Under the pieces are notes generated by a model. That model did no database searches and was not told the DNA's origin. It saw only the letters and a list, made by a program, of their open reading frames with translations. From Spiroplasma eriocheiris (GTDB taxonomy: Bacteria > Bacillota_I > Bacilli_A > Mycoplasmatales > Mycoplasmataceae), in NCBI RefSeq assembly GCF_001029265.1, contig NZ_CP011856.1, positions 1 to 64,000 of the forward strand: a stretch of 64,000 nt of DNA, written 5' to 3'. The translations under genes and the position numbers were made by a program. Each line of letters starts with the position of its first letter. Positions within the stretch are counted from its first letter, which is position 1. Shown in pieces: positions 14,178 to 24,495 of this stretch.

Positions 14178-15518
14178 ATGATGAATTTTGATATGTTAGA
14201 TAAGAATCAAAAATATATTATTGGGGTGTCCGGCGGACCCGATAGTATGTTTTTACTGGACAATATTTATCAAAACAAAGAATTTGATATTAATAATTTT
14301 ATTGTAGGGGTTGTTAATTATAAAAAAAGATCAGATAGTGATATTGACCAACAGATTGTTGTTGATTATTGTATCCGTCATAAAATTGCTTATTATGTTA
14401 AAGAAGTTAGCAAGGATGATTATCTAAAATATCAACAAGTTTCTCATAATTTTCAAACAATAGCCCGGGATATTCGTTATGATTTCTTTATTGAACTTGC
14501 CCAAGAATATGCTTGCCATGCCGTTTTAGTAGCCCATAATTTAACGGATAATATTGAAACCTATATCTTACAAAAGCAGCGTAATAATATTGTTGAACAT
14601 TATGGGTTGAGTCCCGATAGTATTTATTATTCAAAATTTAGTTCAACCACAATAGCTATTAAAAGAATTATGTTAGATACTCGCCGGGAGTTTATTATTG
14701 AGTATTTAAATAATAATAAAATTAATTATGCATTGGATTACACTAATATTTTAGGAATTTATAACCGGAATGTTATTCGAAGCGAACTCCAGGATTTTAA
14801 TTTTGCAGATTTGCTAGCGGAAATGAAAGACCAAAATTATGCCAATGAAAAATTAAAACAAGTTGGCAAGGACTATTTAATTGATAATTTTGGTCAAATT
14901 AATGTTTCTAGTTTTAGGAACATAACTGATTTAAAATTACAAAAGATGATTATTTTTAATTATTTTAAAATAGCAAAGTTAACTAGTTTAATTATTAATA
15001 AAAAACGGAAATTTTTAGATGAAGTTGTGAAAGAAATATCATCACCAAAGCCAAACATTATGATCAAAATCAATGAAGAATATTTTTTAGTCAAAAGTTA
15101 TGAAAATGTTGAAATTAAAACTAAAGCCCAATTAGCCTTGACAACTATTATTATTAAGGATGCTCAACAAACATACCATTGAAAAAATCACATAATTATC
15201 AAATCGGTAAAAGATAATTTTAATTTTTTTGTAACAACTGAACAGTTGCCATTAAAGATAACCAATGATCCTGCAATTTTAAAAAATGTCTTGTTAAATG
15301 GTAAACAACTAACAAAGATCTTTATCAAAGAAAAAATTAATCTGTTAATTCGTTTAAATTATGTTATTATAGATAAAAACAATGAAATTGTTGCAATTAA
15401 TGATTTATTAAGAGCAAAATTGTACAAACCTTCATATTTAAATGAAAAATGTCTGTTAAATGAGAAATATAATTTTAATGAAAAAGAAAAATTTATTATC
15501 TATTTTATGATAAAATAG
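14178..15518 (+). CDS. tilS: tRNA(Ile)-lysidine synthase
   Basis: TilS converts the wobble C of tRNA-Ile(CAU) to lysidine. It has 446 aa including one TGA-Trp. The PP-loop is VSGGPDSMF near residue 15, and the family motif DYTNILGIYNRNVIRSEL is present. There are two adjacent in-frame ATGs (14178 and 14181) behind AAGGGGGAAG; either could be used. The C-terminal half is Asn/Lys-rich and divergent. ftsH follows; the hpt gene often found between them is absent. Confidence 0.93.
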
Positions 15519-15599
15519 TTTAGAATTAGTGTTATTAACTTATTTTATGTTTGGTTATTAATAAAATCATAGGTTCTAACCATTAGGAAGGAAAAAAAT

Positions 15600-17678
15600 A
15601 TGAACAAAAAGAGATTATGACTAGGGATTATATTAAGCTTAATTTTTATTGCTTTAATTATCTTAATGATTGTTATTTGGATGCGATCAGATGTCACAAA
15701 AATTAATCAAGGAAAAATGCAAGAAATAGTTGAGACGGGTAATTATGATGGCAAAAAAATGGATGAAATTTCAGTGAATGCTGCTGTTGGTCGTAATACT
15801 GTTGTTGTTCAAGGTGAAATTAAATATAAAGATGGTGGTAAAACTGTTGTTGTTAAATATTCATCAGAATGAGACCGTGGAAGTTTTGATACTTTCAGTT
15901 ATTACACGACAACTAATACATCGGATCCTGCCCACCCCATAGTAACCTATCATAATCGTTGAACAGAAAGTTTCGCAGCAAAAAATGTTACTTTAAATGG
16001 TGGTTTTAATACCTATGATCGTGAATTTGTTCCATATTGAGAACAAGCATTAGTGCAAATTGTCCCATGAGTATTATTAATTGGGGTTTCAATTTGGTTA
16101 ATGGTTAGATTAACAAAAGCTTCTGGAGGAATGGGTGGTGCTAATCCATTCTCAATGGGGAAAAATAAAGCTCGTCAAATTCAATCAAATGTTCGCTTTT
16201 CTGATGTGGCGGGAATTAACGAAGAAAAAACTGAATTAGTTGAATTAGTTGATTACTTAAAAAATCCACAAAAATATTCAACAATGGGAGCGCGTGCTCC
16301 AAAGGGAGTGTTAATGGAAGGACCACCGGGAACCGGAAAAACTTTATTAGCAAAAGCTGTTGCGGGAGAAGCTGGTGTACCATTCTTCTCAATTTCTGGT
16401 TCTGAATTTGAAGAAATGTTTGTTGGGGTAGGTGCCTCAAGAATTCGAGAAATGTTTGGTGCTGCTAAAAAAGCGGCTCCATGTATCATTTTTATTGATG
16501 AAATTGATGCTGTTGGTCGGAAACGGACAATTTCAATTGGCAGTGGGGCTAATGAACAAACCTTAAACCAGTTACTAGTTGAAATGGACGGGTTTGGTAC
16601 TAACACCGGAGTTATTGTGATGGCTGCTACCAACCGAGTTGATGTTTTAGATCCTGCGTTATTACGTCCAGGTCGTTTTGACCGCCAAATTCAAATTTCA
16701 TTACCTGATATTAATGAACGGGAATCTATTTTACGTTTGCATGCTCGGAATAAAGCAATTTCAACCGAAGTTGATTTCCGCCGAATTGCGGAAAGAACAC
16801 CAGGGTTCTCCGGAGCACAGTTAGAAAACGTCTTAAATGAAGCAGCAATTTTATGTGTCCGTAAAAATATTAAAGTAATTACTGTTGATATTATTGATGA
16901 AGCGATTGACCGGGTAATTGGGGGGCCAGCGAAAGAATCACGTAAGTACTCTGTTTTAGACAAACAAATTGTTTCTTACCATGAAGGTGGGCATGCTTTA
17001 ATTGGATTAAAATTAGAAGCAGCAAGTAAAGTTCAAAAAGTAACAATTATCCCCCGGGGACAAGCTGGTGGTTATACAATTATGACCCCAAAAGAAGAAA
17101 CAATGTTCCATAGTAAAGAAAACTTATACGCTACAATTACCGGATACTTGGGAGGAAGAGCGGCCGAAGAAATTATGTTTGGAAAAACTAAAATTACTAC
17201 GGGGGCGCATGATGACCTTGAAAAAGCAACTAATATTGCTCGTCATATGGTTACTGAATATGGAATGAGTCCGTTAGGATTAGTTCAATTTGAATCACCA
17301 AAAGATGAATACAGTGGTGGGGTAAAACGTTATTCAGAAGATGTTGCTGCTAAAATCGATACCGAAGTTCGTAAAATCTTGGATGATTGCTATGTAACTG
17401 CTAAAGCAATTATTTCAGAAAATATGGAAACGCTTCATTTATTAGCTGAAAGTTTACGTGTCTTAGAAACCTTGACTGCTGAACAAATTGAATTTATTAA
17501 TAAAAATAACCGTTTACCAGATGAAGTTCTTCGGGAAAAAGAACGTTCAGCTAAACATAAAGAAAAAGAAGCAAAAGGTGAGATCTTAGAAGTCAAACCA
17601 CGTGAACGGAAAAAAGAGCCACCAAAAAATGATGATGATCATGATAAAAAAGATGATAAATCAAATAATAAAAACTAA
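15600..17678 (+). CDS. ftsH: ATP-dependent zinc metalloprotease FtsH
   Basis: FtsH is a membrane-anchored AAA+ protease that degrades misfolded membrane proteins. It has 692 aa, with TGA-Trp codons in the N-terminal part. The first transmembrane helix is at residues about 7-25, an extracytoplasmic domain follows, and the second helix is near 150-170. The AAA+ module has Walker A GPPGTGKT (from 241), Walker [12 protein letters not shown], and the second region of homology. The zinc motif HEGGH is at 461-465. The tail is lysine/aspartate-rich. AGGAAGG precedes ATG 15600. A terminator follows. Confidence 0.97.
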
Positions 17679-17682
17679 AAAG

Positions 17683-17711
17683 ACTGTCAATTGACAGTTT
17701 TTCTTTTTTTT
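17683..17711 (+). terminator. Terminator after ftsH
   Basis: The perfect inverted repeat ACTGTCAA/TTGACAGT (17683-17698) is followed by a long T-rich tract, 4 bp after the ftsH stop. Confidence 0.85.
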
Positions 17712-17796
17712 AAATTAAGAAATTACACGGACAATGAAATTATCTTGTTTTTTATTATTATTTAAGGTATAGTTAATCTAAGAGGGGTATATTTAT

Positions 17797-18639
17797 ATGG
17801 GTCGTGGTAAAGATTTTGTATTAACAATTTCATATTTTGTTAACGAAATAAAGAACATTTTTTTATGTACCACTGTACTGACCTTTTTTGCATTAATTTT
17901 ATTTAAGTTATTAATTTTAGGGTATAACTGATATAAAAAAACGAAAACTATTGTTAGTTATAACAAAAATTACTTGGATTTTAAAAAACAATTAAGAGCA
18001 GTTATATTATTTATCACATTTTTATTTATTTTTCAAAATCTAATTAATAAATCTTTACAGGGTAATGTATTTTTATTTGATAACCTAATTTTATTGATCC
18101 TATTAGTAACTTTATTAATTAACCCTCACAAAAATATTAATGTTGTTTTAAAAGGAGTCAAGACTTTATTTTGAATTTTAATTATTATTTATACTAATGA
18201 AAAGGTTTTTTGATTTGAACACTTAAAATTAATTAATGTTTTCATCACATTTGTGATATTGATGAGCACTATTTTTTACATTAAAGCTTCGAAAGAACGC
18301 TTTTTTGTCCATAAGATTGGCAAAATTTTAATCTGGATAATTATTCTATCGTTATTTAATTATCTCTATGAAATTTCGATGTCATATTTGCAAGTTGTTT
18401 CACATAGTAGTGTTAAAACAGTGCTAGAATATTGTCACTTGATGTTAATAATTATTCCGTCAGCGTTAGAATTATTAGCAATCTTTTATGCAGTTCAATC
18501 TGAACCAGAAATTGCTTGAGAAACAAACGATGATGAAATAATTACATCGAATTTAAAAATTCTTAGTAAGCAGGGGGATTTGTTAACCAAGAATTTTAAA
18601 ATTATTGAAAATGGTTATATGGTTGTTTTAAAAAATTAA
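17797..18639 (+). CDS. Multi-spanning membrane protein, unknown function
   Basis: I do not recognise this gene. The 280-aa frame has four TGA-Trp codons and about six to seven hydrophobic helices (near residues 24-44, 68-84, 92-108, 126-136, 147-162, 175-192 and 208-228), then a short charged cytoplasmic tail ending MVVLKN. AGAGGGG precedes ATG 17797. It stands alone between the ftsH terminator and a non-coding gap, so context gives no clue to function. The real coding signal is the long frame without TAA or TAG in such AT-rich DNA and the good ribosome-binding site. Confidence 0.75.
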
Positions 18640-18887
18640 TTTTTTAGTGCAACAATCATTTAAAGTCAATTATTTAACAAAAAAATAATTATTATTTATT
18701 AACTACATAAAAAATATTGAGGCAATATATAGATTACCCAAAATATAAAAACGTATGATAATACTAACTACTAACAAAAAACTTATTACATATAAATTGA
18801 TTTTTATATTGCTTTTAGCGATAAAAATTAACTTATTACTAACCAAGGTTAACAACTAAATATATATTAAGTGGAGGAGATGAAACA
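18640..18887. other. Non-coding AT-rich gap
   Basis: This is a 248-bp gap without a convincing gene. It contains A/T dyads near 18685-18705 and a poor promoter-like pair near 18798-18826 (TTGATT and GATAAA). No terminator or RNA gene is evident. Confidence 0.4.
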
Positions 18888-19010
18888 ATGATGAAAATAG
18901 TTAACAATAACAACAATTTGTTAAAAAAATTATCTATTAAAAATATCATTAATTTATTATCTGATGGCCACCAATCCCAACAACTTGTAATTTTAAATCA
19001 AAATTATTAG
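18888..19010 (+). CDS. Small ORF with strong ribosome-binding site
   Basis: The 40-codon frame starts MMKIVNNNNNLLKKLSIKN and is preceded by GGAGGAGATG at ideal distance. The Shine-Dalgarno match is better than that of many real genes here, so it is probably translated. It has five consecutive Asn residues, a leucine/isoleucine-rich centre, and no recognisable domain. It lies 40 bp before the broken rpiR gene and could be a leader peptide or a remnant of an older gene. No function can be assigned. Confidence 0.4.
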   Translation: MMKIVNNNNNLLKKLSIKNIINLLSDGHQSQQLVILNQNY

Positions 19011-19050
19011 ATGTTTAGAATAAATTATAATTTTACTGGAAACATATTAG

Positions 19051-19929
19051 ATGGAATTAAGAAGTTTATACAAAAAAATCAAATTACAAGGTATTAATTC
19101 AACGGGAATTACAAAAGCTATTTCAGATTATATTGTGGAAAATATTAAACAACGCAATATTGAAGCATTATCACTTAAAAAAATTGCTAAAAACTGCAAT
19201 GTAAGTGATGCTACCATAACTAGATATTGCAAAGAATTGGGTTATTCAGGGTTTATTCCTTTTAAAAAACATTTAGATGCCATTAATACTAACTATGTTA
19301 TTAATAACCATGAGGTGATTATTAATCGGAGTTTAGTTGAATCAACAGAGAAATTTTATGATGAATATGTTAATATTTATAATCGTGGACGATTAGCAAT
19401 TAAAATGCTAATTAAAAATGGAATGATTGATCGCATCGCAAGTTTACTTAAAAATTGCCAAAGAATTTTTATTGCCGGAAACAATATTAATTATAGTCAA
19501 ACAATTGATTTTAAAAATCATTTAATCGCGAGTGGGTTTAATGTTTTATTAGAATAAGATGAAGTAGCTATCACTTCATTTGCGAATATTGCAACTAAAA
19601 ATGATGTGTTTATTACAATCTCATTGGCGGGAACCGACACTTTTTTAGAAAGTGCGGGCCAATGTGCGAAGTCAAACGGAGCACAATGGATTGCAATTAC
19701 TAGTGTTTCGGATTCAGTTTTTCAAAATGCTGACCAATTAATTGTGTTAGAAAGTAAAGAATGAAATATTTGGAACTTGTATAGTTTACGAGGACAAATG
19801 CTGTTTGAATTTTGAAATGTTGTTTATTTGGCAACCGTTCATAAAATGATGGAAGCCGAAAATTACGAAAAGGCCTTTGATTCATATCAGGAAACAGATG
19901 ACTTAAGTAATTTAAAAATTAAGATATAA
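19051..19929 (+). pseudogene. RpiR-family regulator broken by one stop codon
   Basis: RpiR proteins regulate sugar-phosphate genes with an N-terminal helix-turn-helix and a C-terminal SIS sugar-phosphate domain. The HTH half is clear (LSLKKIAKNCNVSDATITRYC). The frame meets TAA at 19555-19557, then continues in the same frame without another stop through the rest of the SIS domain (DEVAITSFANIATKNDVFIT) to TAA at 19927. TAA for CAA (Gln) is the simplest change. The intact gene would encode 292 aa. It lies just upstream of the glycosylasparaginase-PTS genes and was probably their regulator. The N-terminal 168-aa piece could still bind DNA but would lack the effector domain. Confidence 0.85.
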
Positions 19930-19944
19930 CATATTGTTAATTTA

Positions 19945-19980
19945 AAAAAATATTGGATTAAACCAATATTTTTTATTTAT
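19945..19980 (+). terminator. Terminator after the rpiR pseudogene
   Basis: A 12-bp perfect stem (19945-19956 with 19963-19974), 6-nt loop and T-rich tail. Confidence 0.85.
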
Positions 19981-20141
19981 TTAATTTAATAATTATGGTT
20001 AAATTATAATATGATTAAATACTAATTTATCACAGACATTTTTTGAACGGGATTAAAAGTAAGGTCTTTTGATTTTATTTTTGGAATTATTTTACTATTT
20101 TTAATAAAATTTAAAAAATAAAATAATAATTAATATTTAAT

Positions 20142-20166
20142 TATACTAAAAAACTATTTAATAGTT
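20142..20166 (+). promoter_or_regulatory. Candidate promoter/operator of the glycosylasparaginase-PTS genes
   Basis: A -10-like TATACT (20142-20147) is followed by the perfect dyad AACTATT-T-AATAGTT (20152-20166), which would cover the transcription start. No good -35 is visible. The dyad is a candidate operator, perhaps for the neighbouring RpiR protein; this is inference from position. Confidence 0.4.
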
Positions 20167-20194
20167 GATAAGCAAGAGAGCAAGGGGGGATTAA

Positions 20195-21160
20195 ATGAAA
20201 TGAGGCGTTATTGCCACCTGGCGTATGGCTTATGAAGGGATTAACACAGCAGTTGATTTGTTTAATAAAAATGCCACCGCGGGGGATATTTTAGAAACAA
20301 TTATTAAAGCAGTTGAAGATTATCCTTACTATAAATCGGTTGGTTATGGAGGATTACCAAATGAAAATGGAGAAGTTGAATTAGATGCTGCTTTTATGAA
20401 TGGTGATAATTTGGCAATCGGTGCAGTTGCGGGGATTAAAGATTTTAAAAACCCAATTAGTATTGCCAAATATCTGGCGGAACATGAACGCCATAATATA
20501 CTGTTAGTTAGTAGTGGCGCTGAAGCATATGCCCATAAAAATGGGTTTCAAAGAAAAAATATGTTAACAGACCGTGCTAAATTAATGTATAACAACAAAG
20601 TTGCTGAACTAAGCGCGGCAAAGTTAAAAGCTTACGATGGCCACGACACGGTAGGGGCGATTGTTTTAGACAACCAAGGATCAATGGCGGCGGGGACCTC
20701 TACTAGTGGATTATTTATGAAAAAGCCTGGAAGAGTCGGCGATTCGCCGTTATCGGGATCCGGGTTTTATGTTGATAGTACAGTTGGTGGTGCTAGTGCA
20801 ACTGGTTTAGGAGAAGATATTATGAAAGGATGTCTATCCTATGAAGTAGTTCGCCAGATGGGAATGCTACCTAACAAATCTGTTCAAGAAATTATTGATG
20901 TAGTTCTTTTTAATTTTCATCAAAAATTAAAAGCAAGGTTTGGTGAAGTTGGCGGAATTTCCTTAATTGCAATGCGAAACAACGGGGAATGAGGAGTAGC
21001 TAGCAATGTTGAATTTTCATTTGTGGTAGCTACTACAAATAAGCAACCACAAATCTATGTTGCTAATCCAAATGCCGATTTTACGAAAACTAATTATGAT
21101 TTCGCAACCAAAGAATGACTAGATAACTATGAGAAAAGAATTAAGAGCCCACTTAAATAA
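20195..21160 (+). CDS. Glycosylasparaginase (N4-GlcNAc-asparaginase, Ntn-hydrolase)
   Basis: The family cleaves the bond between N-acetylglucosamine and asparagine after self-processing into alpha and beta chains. It has 321 aa, starting MKWGVIATWRMA with two TGA-Trp codons. The autocleavage/nucleophile motif is GHDTVGAIVLD with Thr152 as predicted new N terminus. The substrate loops GTSTSGLF, RVGDSPLSGSG and TVGGASATGLGED are all present. There is no signal peptide, so it acts in the cytoplasm. AGGGGGG precedes ATG 20195. It is followed at once by PTS IIA, IIC and IIB genes, suggesting that the transporter supplies its substrate. Isoaspartyl peptidase activity is the main alternative. Confidence 0.88.
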
Positions 21161-21188
21161 CTAAGTTTATTGAAAGAGAGGTTATGTT

Positions 21189-21497
21189 ATGGAAGATATT
21201 GAAATGATTGCTTTTAAAATTATTTCAAATGCTGGAGATGTATTTTCTCATATGTATGAAGCATTACAAAACGCCAAAAAAGGTAATTGAGAGGAAAGCG
21301 ATCAACATGTTAAAACAGCAGATGAAAAACTAAAAGCGGCCCATCTTGTGCAAACGGATTTAATTCAAAAGGAAGCCCAGGGTGAAAAAACCAGTTATTC
21401 AATTTTAATGGTGCATGCTCAGGATCATTTAGCCAACGCCATTCTAAGTCAAGTGATGTTCCAAGAATTAATTGAAATATATCGAAATAAGAAATAA
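21189..21497 (+). CDS. PTS lactose/cellobiose-type enzyme IIA
   Basis: This 102-aa protein transfers phosphate from HPr to its IIB partner. The family motif LMVHAQDHL is present, with His76 as the predicted phosphorylated residue and Asp79/His80 in the conserved positions. It starts MEDIEMIAFKIISNAGD at ATG 21189 behind AGAGAGG. It lies between the glycosylasparaginase gene and the IIC gene, and the three form one operon with IIB. It is related to the second IIA at 56836 but clearly distinct. Confidence 0.93.
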
Positions 21498-21512
21498 TAG
21501 AATTTATGAAAT

Positions 21513-23789
21513 ATGAATAAAAATAGTATCAGACATCAAACTTTTAAGGAAAAAATCGATTATTTCATTAATAATAAGGTCGCGATGTGAGGAGCAAAAG
21601 TGGCAGGTCAGCGTCATATTGCTTCGCTTCGGGATGCCTTTATTTCTTATATGCCCTTTTTAATTGTTGGTTCAATCTTTATTATTATTGCTAATTTTCC
21701 AGTAAATTCATGAAGCGATATTTTAGATAATAAATATCCGTGGTTAGGAAGTGTTTTAATTTTTCCGAAACGGATTACTTTTGATATGATGTCATTTTGA
21801 ATTACTGCCTTAGTTGCTTATAATTTATGTAAATATTATAAATTAAATCCAATCTTTCCTATTATTTCTTCAGTCGGATTTTTTATTGCATTAACGCCAT
21901 TAGTTGGTAGTGGGGAAGCTAGTGACTGGTGGAAAGCTTCTTATATTCCGTTTGGGGGATATGCTGGAACCAGTGGGATCTTGCTCGCAATTGTATGTAG
22001 TATTGTAGTAACTGAATTCTTTAAATTTTGTCGGGATAAAAATGTTCGAATTCCAATGCCCGCCGCAGTTCCCCCAGCGGTAACCGCTTCTTTTGCTGCT
22101 TTAACACCACTATTCTTAATTATTATTTTTGCTTTAGTCTTACGGGGGTTATTTGGATTAACAGAGTGAAAATACTTACCAGTTATGCTAGAACACTTTT
22201 TGGCGGCTCCGATTTCCCAAGGTTTCATTGGAAAATTAGGGGGCGTTGTGCTAGTAACCGTGTTAGGCAGTTTAGGATGATGCTTTGGGATAAACTCTTC
22301 GGCAATTAATGGTATTGTCCGGCCATTTTGATCACAATTATTACCAGATAATCAAGCAGCATTTGCCCATTATCGGCAAGCAGGTGAATATTTGTGAAAT
22401 AACTTTAACATCGGAGTTGAGGACTTTTATAATTATGTAACAACCGGGGGAGCAGGAAGCACCTTAATTATTATTTGTATAATGGCAGTTTTTGCTCGGA
22501 GTGAAAAAGTCAAAACAATTTGTCGGATTGCGATTATTCCCGGAATCTTTAATATTAATGAACCATTTTTATTTGGAATTCCAATTGTGTTAAATCCAAT
22601 GATGTGGATTCCCTTAATATTAGCACCATTGGCGTCTGCTTTAATTGCATATGGAGCAATGCACTTTCACCTAGCCCACATGCCGATTGGCGCGCTGAAC
22701 CCATGGACCTTACCAATTGGCGTCCTGGGATATTTTACTAATATGCATTGAACAGGACCAATTTTACAAATTGTAACGGCCTGTGTAGCTGGGGTAATTT
22801 GGTTCCCTTTCATTAAATTTGCGGATATGGATGAATTTAAAAAAGAAAATAATCTTGACACCGGAGTTTTAAACACCTTTAAAACAGCGCGGCGCCTCGG
22901 AATTTTGCCACCAATTTTTGGCTCTTTAAAAAATGACCTTTATTGGGAAAAATACACCCAGAAAAAACCATATAAAAAAGAATTAGCAAATGTTTTAAAA
23001 GAAAAACTAAACCAAGAAAAAATGCATAAACAAAAATTTACCGATAATGTTCTGATGCTAGATGATAATTTTAAAACAGAAGCTCAAACAATTGAGGCAA
23101 ATAAATTATCATGGTTAGCTTTAAAAGAGGAATGTAATGCCGAAATTAAAACAGCAAAAGGAGAGTTAAGAATTAAAATAAAAGAATTATCCAAAGAACA
23201 GCAAAAAGATAAATTACTAGTTAACCAAATTAAAAATAATTATAAAACTAAAATTAGACAAATTAAGGATAGTCATCAAGGTGAACTGCAAACATTATGA
23301 AATAAATACCAGTTAACAAAACAAGCAGGAAAAAATAAAATTAAAACGTTGAAAAAGGATCTTCGTAAACAAATCGGAACAACTAAACTTAGTTTAAAAA
23401 ATAATTTAAAAACAGTTACTGTTGACTTTAGACCATTAATTAAAATTGAACATCAAAAATTAAAAGAATTAAAACAAGAATGGTTGCAAGTTTATAAGCA
23501 ATTAAAACATACAGCTAAATTAGAAATTAGTTACGCAAGAAAAACAAAAAATAAAGAATTAAAAACTGCACAAGAAGAACGCGACCATTTAATTCATGAA
23601 GCAAAAATTGCGGGTGATGATATTAAAGTTAGCAAGTTGAAACGTAATTTTTTAAAACAACAAACAGAAATTAATAATAAGTTTGAAGATGCTGTTGTAA
23701 TTGCTAACGCCAAAATCTTTAACCAAAAAGTTAAACCAAGTCAATTAAAAAGTGATTACTACAAAACTGAACTTGAAAATAAAAAATAA
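21513..23789 (+). CDS. PTS cellobiose/lactose-type enzyme IIC with long charged tail
   Basis: This is the membrane channel of a PTS sugar transporter. The full frame is 758 aa, with many TGA-Trp codons. Residues of about 1-465 match the Lac-family IIC: RHIASLRDAFISYMPF, multiple membrane helices, and the substrate-binding NEPFLFGIPIVLNP. From about residue 475 to the end, the protein is a ~280-residue soluble, Lys/Glu/Gln-rich segment predicted to be helical coiled coil (for example IKELSKEQQKDKLLVNQIK). IIC proteins normally end soon after the last helix. No strong ribosome-binding site precedes ATG 21513, so translation may be coupled to IIA. IIB follows as a separate gene. Confidence 0.9.
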
Positions 23790-23810
23790 ATTGTAAAGGA
23801 GATGATTAAG

Positions 23811-24125
23811 ATGAATATTGTGTTAATATGTTTTGCTGGGATGAGCACTTCAATGTTAGTAAGAAAAATGCAAGAGGCAGCCGATAATAGAGGAATTAGT
23901 GCCAAAATTTGAGCAACAGGTGCTACCACAGCAATTGATGATTTAGAAGAAGAAAAAGTAGATTGTATTTTGATTGGACCACAAGCTAGATATGATTTGG
24001 ACAAAATGATTCCGATTGCCGAAGAACAAGATTGCCCAATTGATGTTATTAGCTCAGATTTGTACGGAACTTTTGATGGTGAAAAAGTTTTAGACATGGC
24101 ATTAGATCTAATTAAAAGCTACTAA
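23811..24125 (+). CDS. PTS cellobiose-type enzyme IIB
   Basis: This 104-aa phosphocarrier passes phosphate to the incoming sugar. It starts [17 protein letters not shown]; Cys7 is the predicted phosphorylated cysteine in the canonical C-x-G-M-S-T-S loop. AAAGGAGATG precedes ATG 23811, 21 bp after the IIC stop. It completes an IIA-IIC-IIB set. Its last 14 bases overlap the 3' end of a small gene on the opposite strand. Confidence 0.93.
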
Positions 24126-24387
24126 TTGTAAACATTACGGCAATAAAAATTAAAAGTAGAATAATTAGCAAGGGAATTAAAAAAATTATTTGGCGCAAAG
24201 CATGTTTAAACCAGCCTGTATTCAAAGTAAAGTCATTATTTTTATTAATTGTATTTTGAGGATGATTTAGTTTTTTAAAAATTCAAAGAGAAAAATAACC
24301 TAACAGAATAATTAAAAAAATAATTAAAATTATTAATAGGGAATAACTTCAAATTGGAATGGCTGGAAAATTTTGTGACAATAACAT
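24112..24387 (-). CDS. Small two-helix membrane protein on the minus strand
   Basis: I do not recognise it. The 91-aa frame on the minus strand starts MLLSQNFPAIPIWSYSLL and ends MFTISSF, with two TGA-Trp codons that hide it from standard-code ORF finders. It has one helix near residues 14-36 and another near 66-88, with a polar loop between. GAAGGGA lies 6 bases before its ATG (complement of 24385-24387). It converges on and overlaps the IIB gene by 14 bp. It is one of only two minus-strand genes seen in the window. Confidence 0.6.
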
Positions 24388-24419
24388 TTTGTTTCCCTTC
24401 TTTTATTTAAAATAAAAAT

Positions 24420-24464
24420 TTCTTTCTTTATTATTCTAAATTTATTTGAATAAAAAAGAAAGAA
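24420..24464. promoter_or_regulatory. Long hairpin between divergent genes
   Basis: A 17-bp stem with one mismatch (24420-24436 with 24448-24464) and an 11-nt loop lies between the minus-strand membrane gene and pepV. It is placed in the shared 5' region of two divergent genes, so it could be a leader structure or an operator. Confidence 0.45.
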
Positions 24465-24495
24465 GTTTATGAAAATTTTGAAAGGAACGTTTAAA

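Noticed and set aside
16216-16963. Several overlapping minus-strand ORFs inside ftsH
   Set aside because: They mirror highly conserved FtsH codons and have no independent support.
18399-18420. Second parS site at TTGTTTCACATAG
   Set aside because: Only the left half matches; the right half is not palindromic and it lies in a coding frame.
19700-19885. Minus-strand ORF across the SIS part of the broken rpiR gene
   Set aside because: The plus-strand SIS domain sequence explains the region; no ribosome-binding site on the minus strand.
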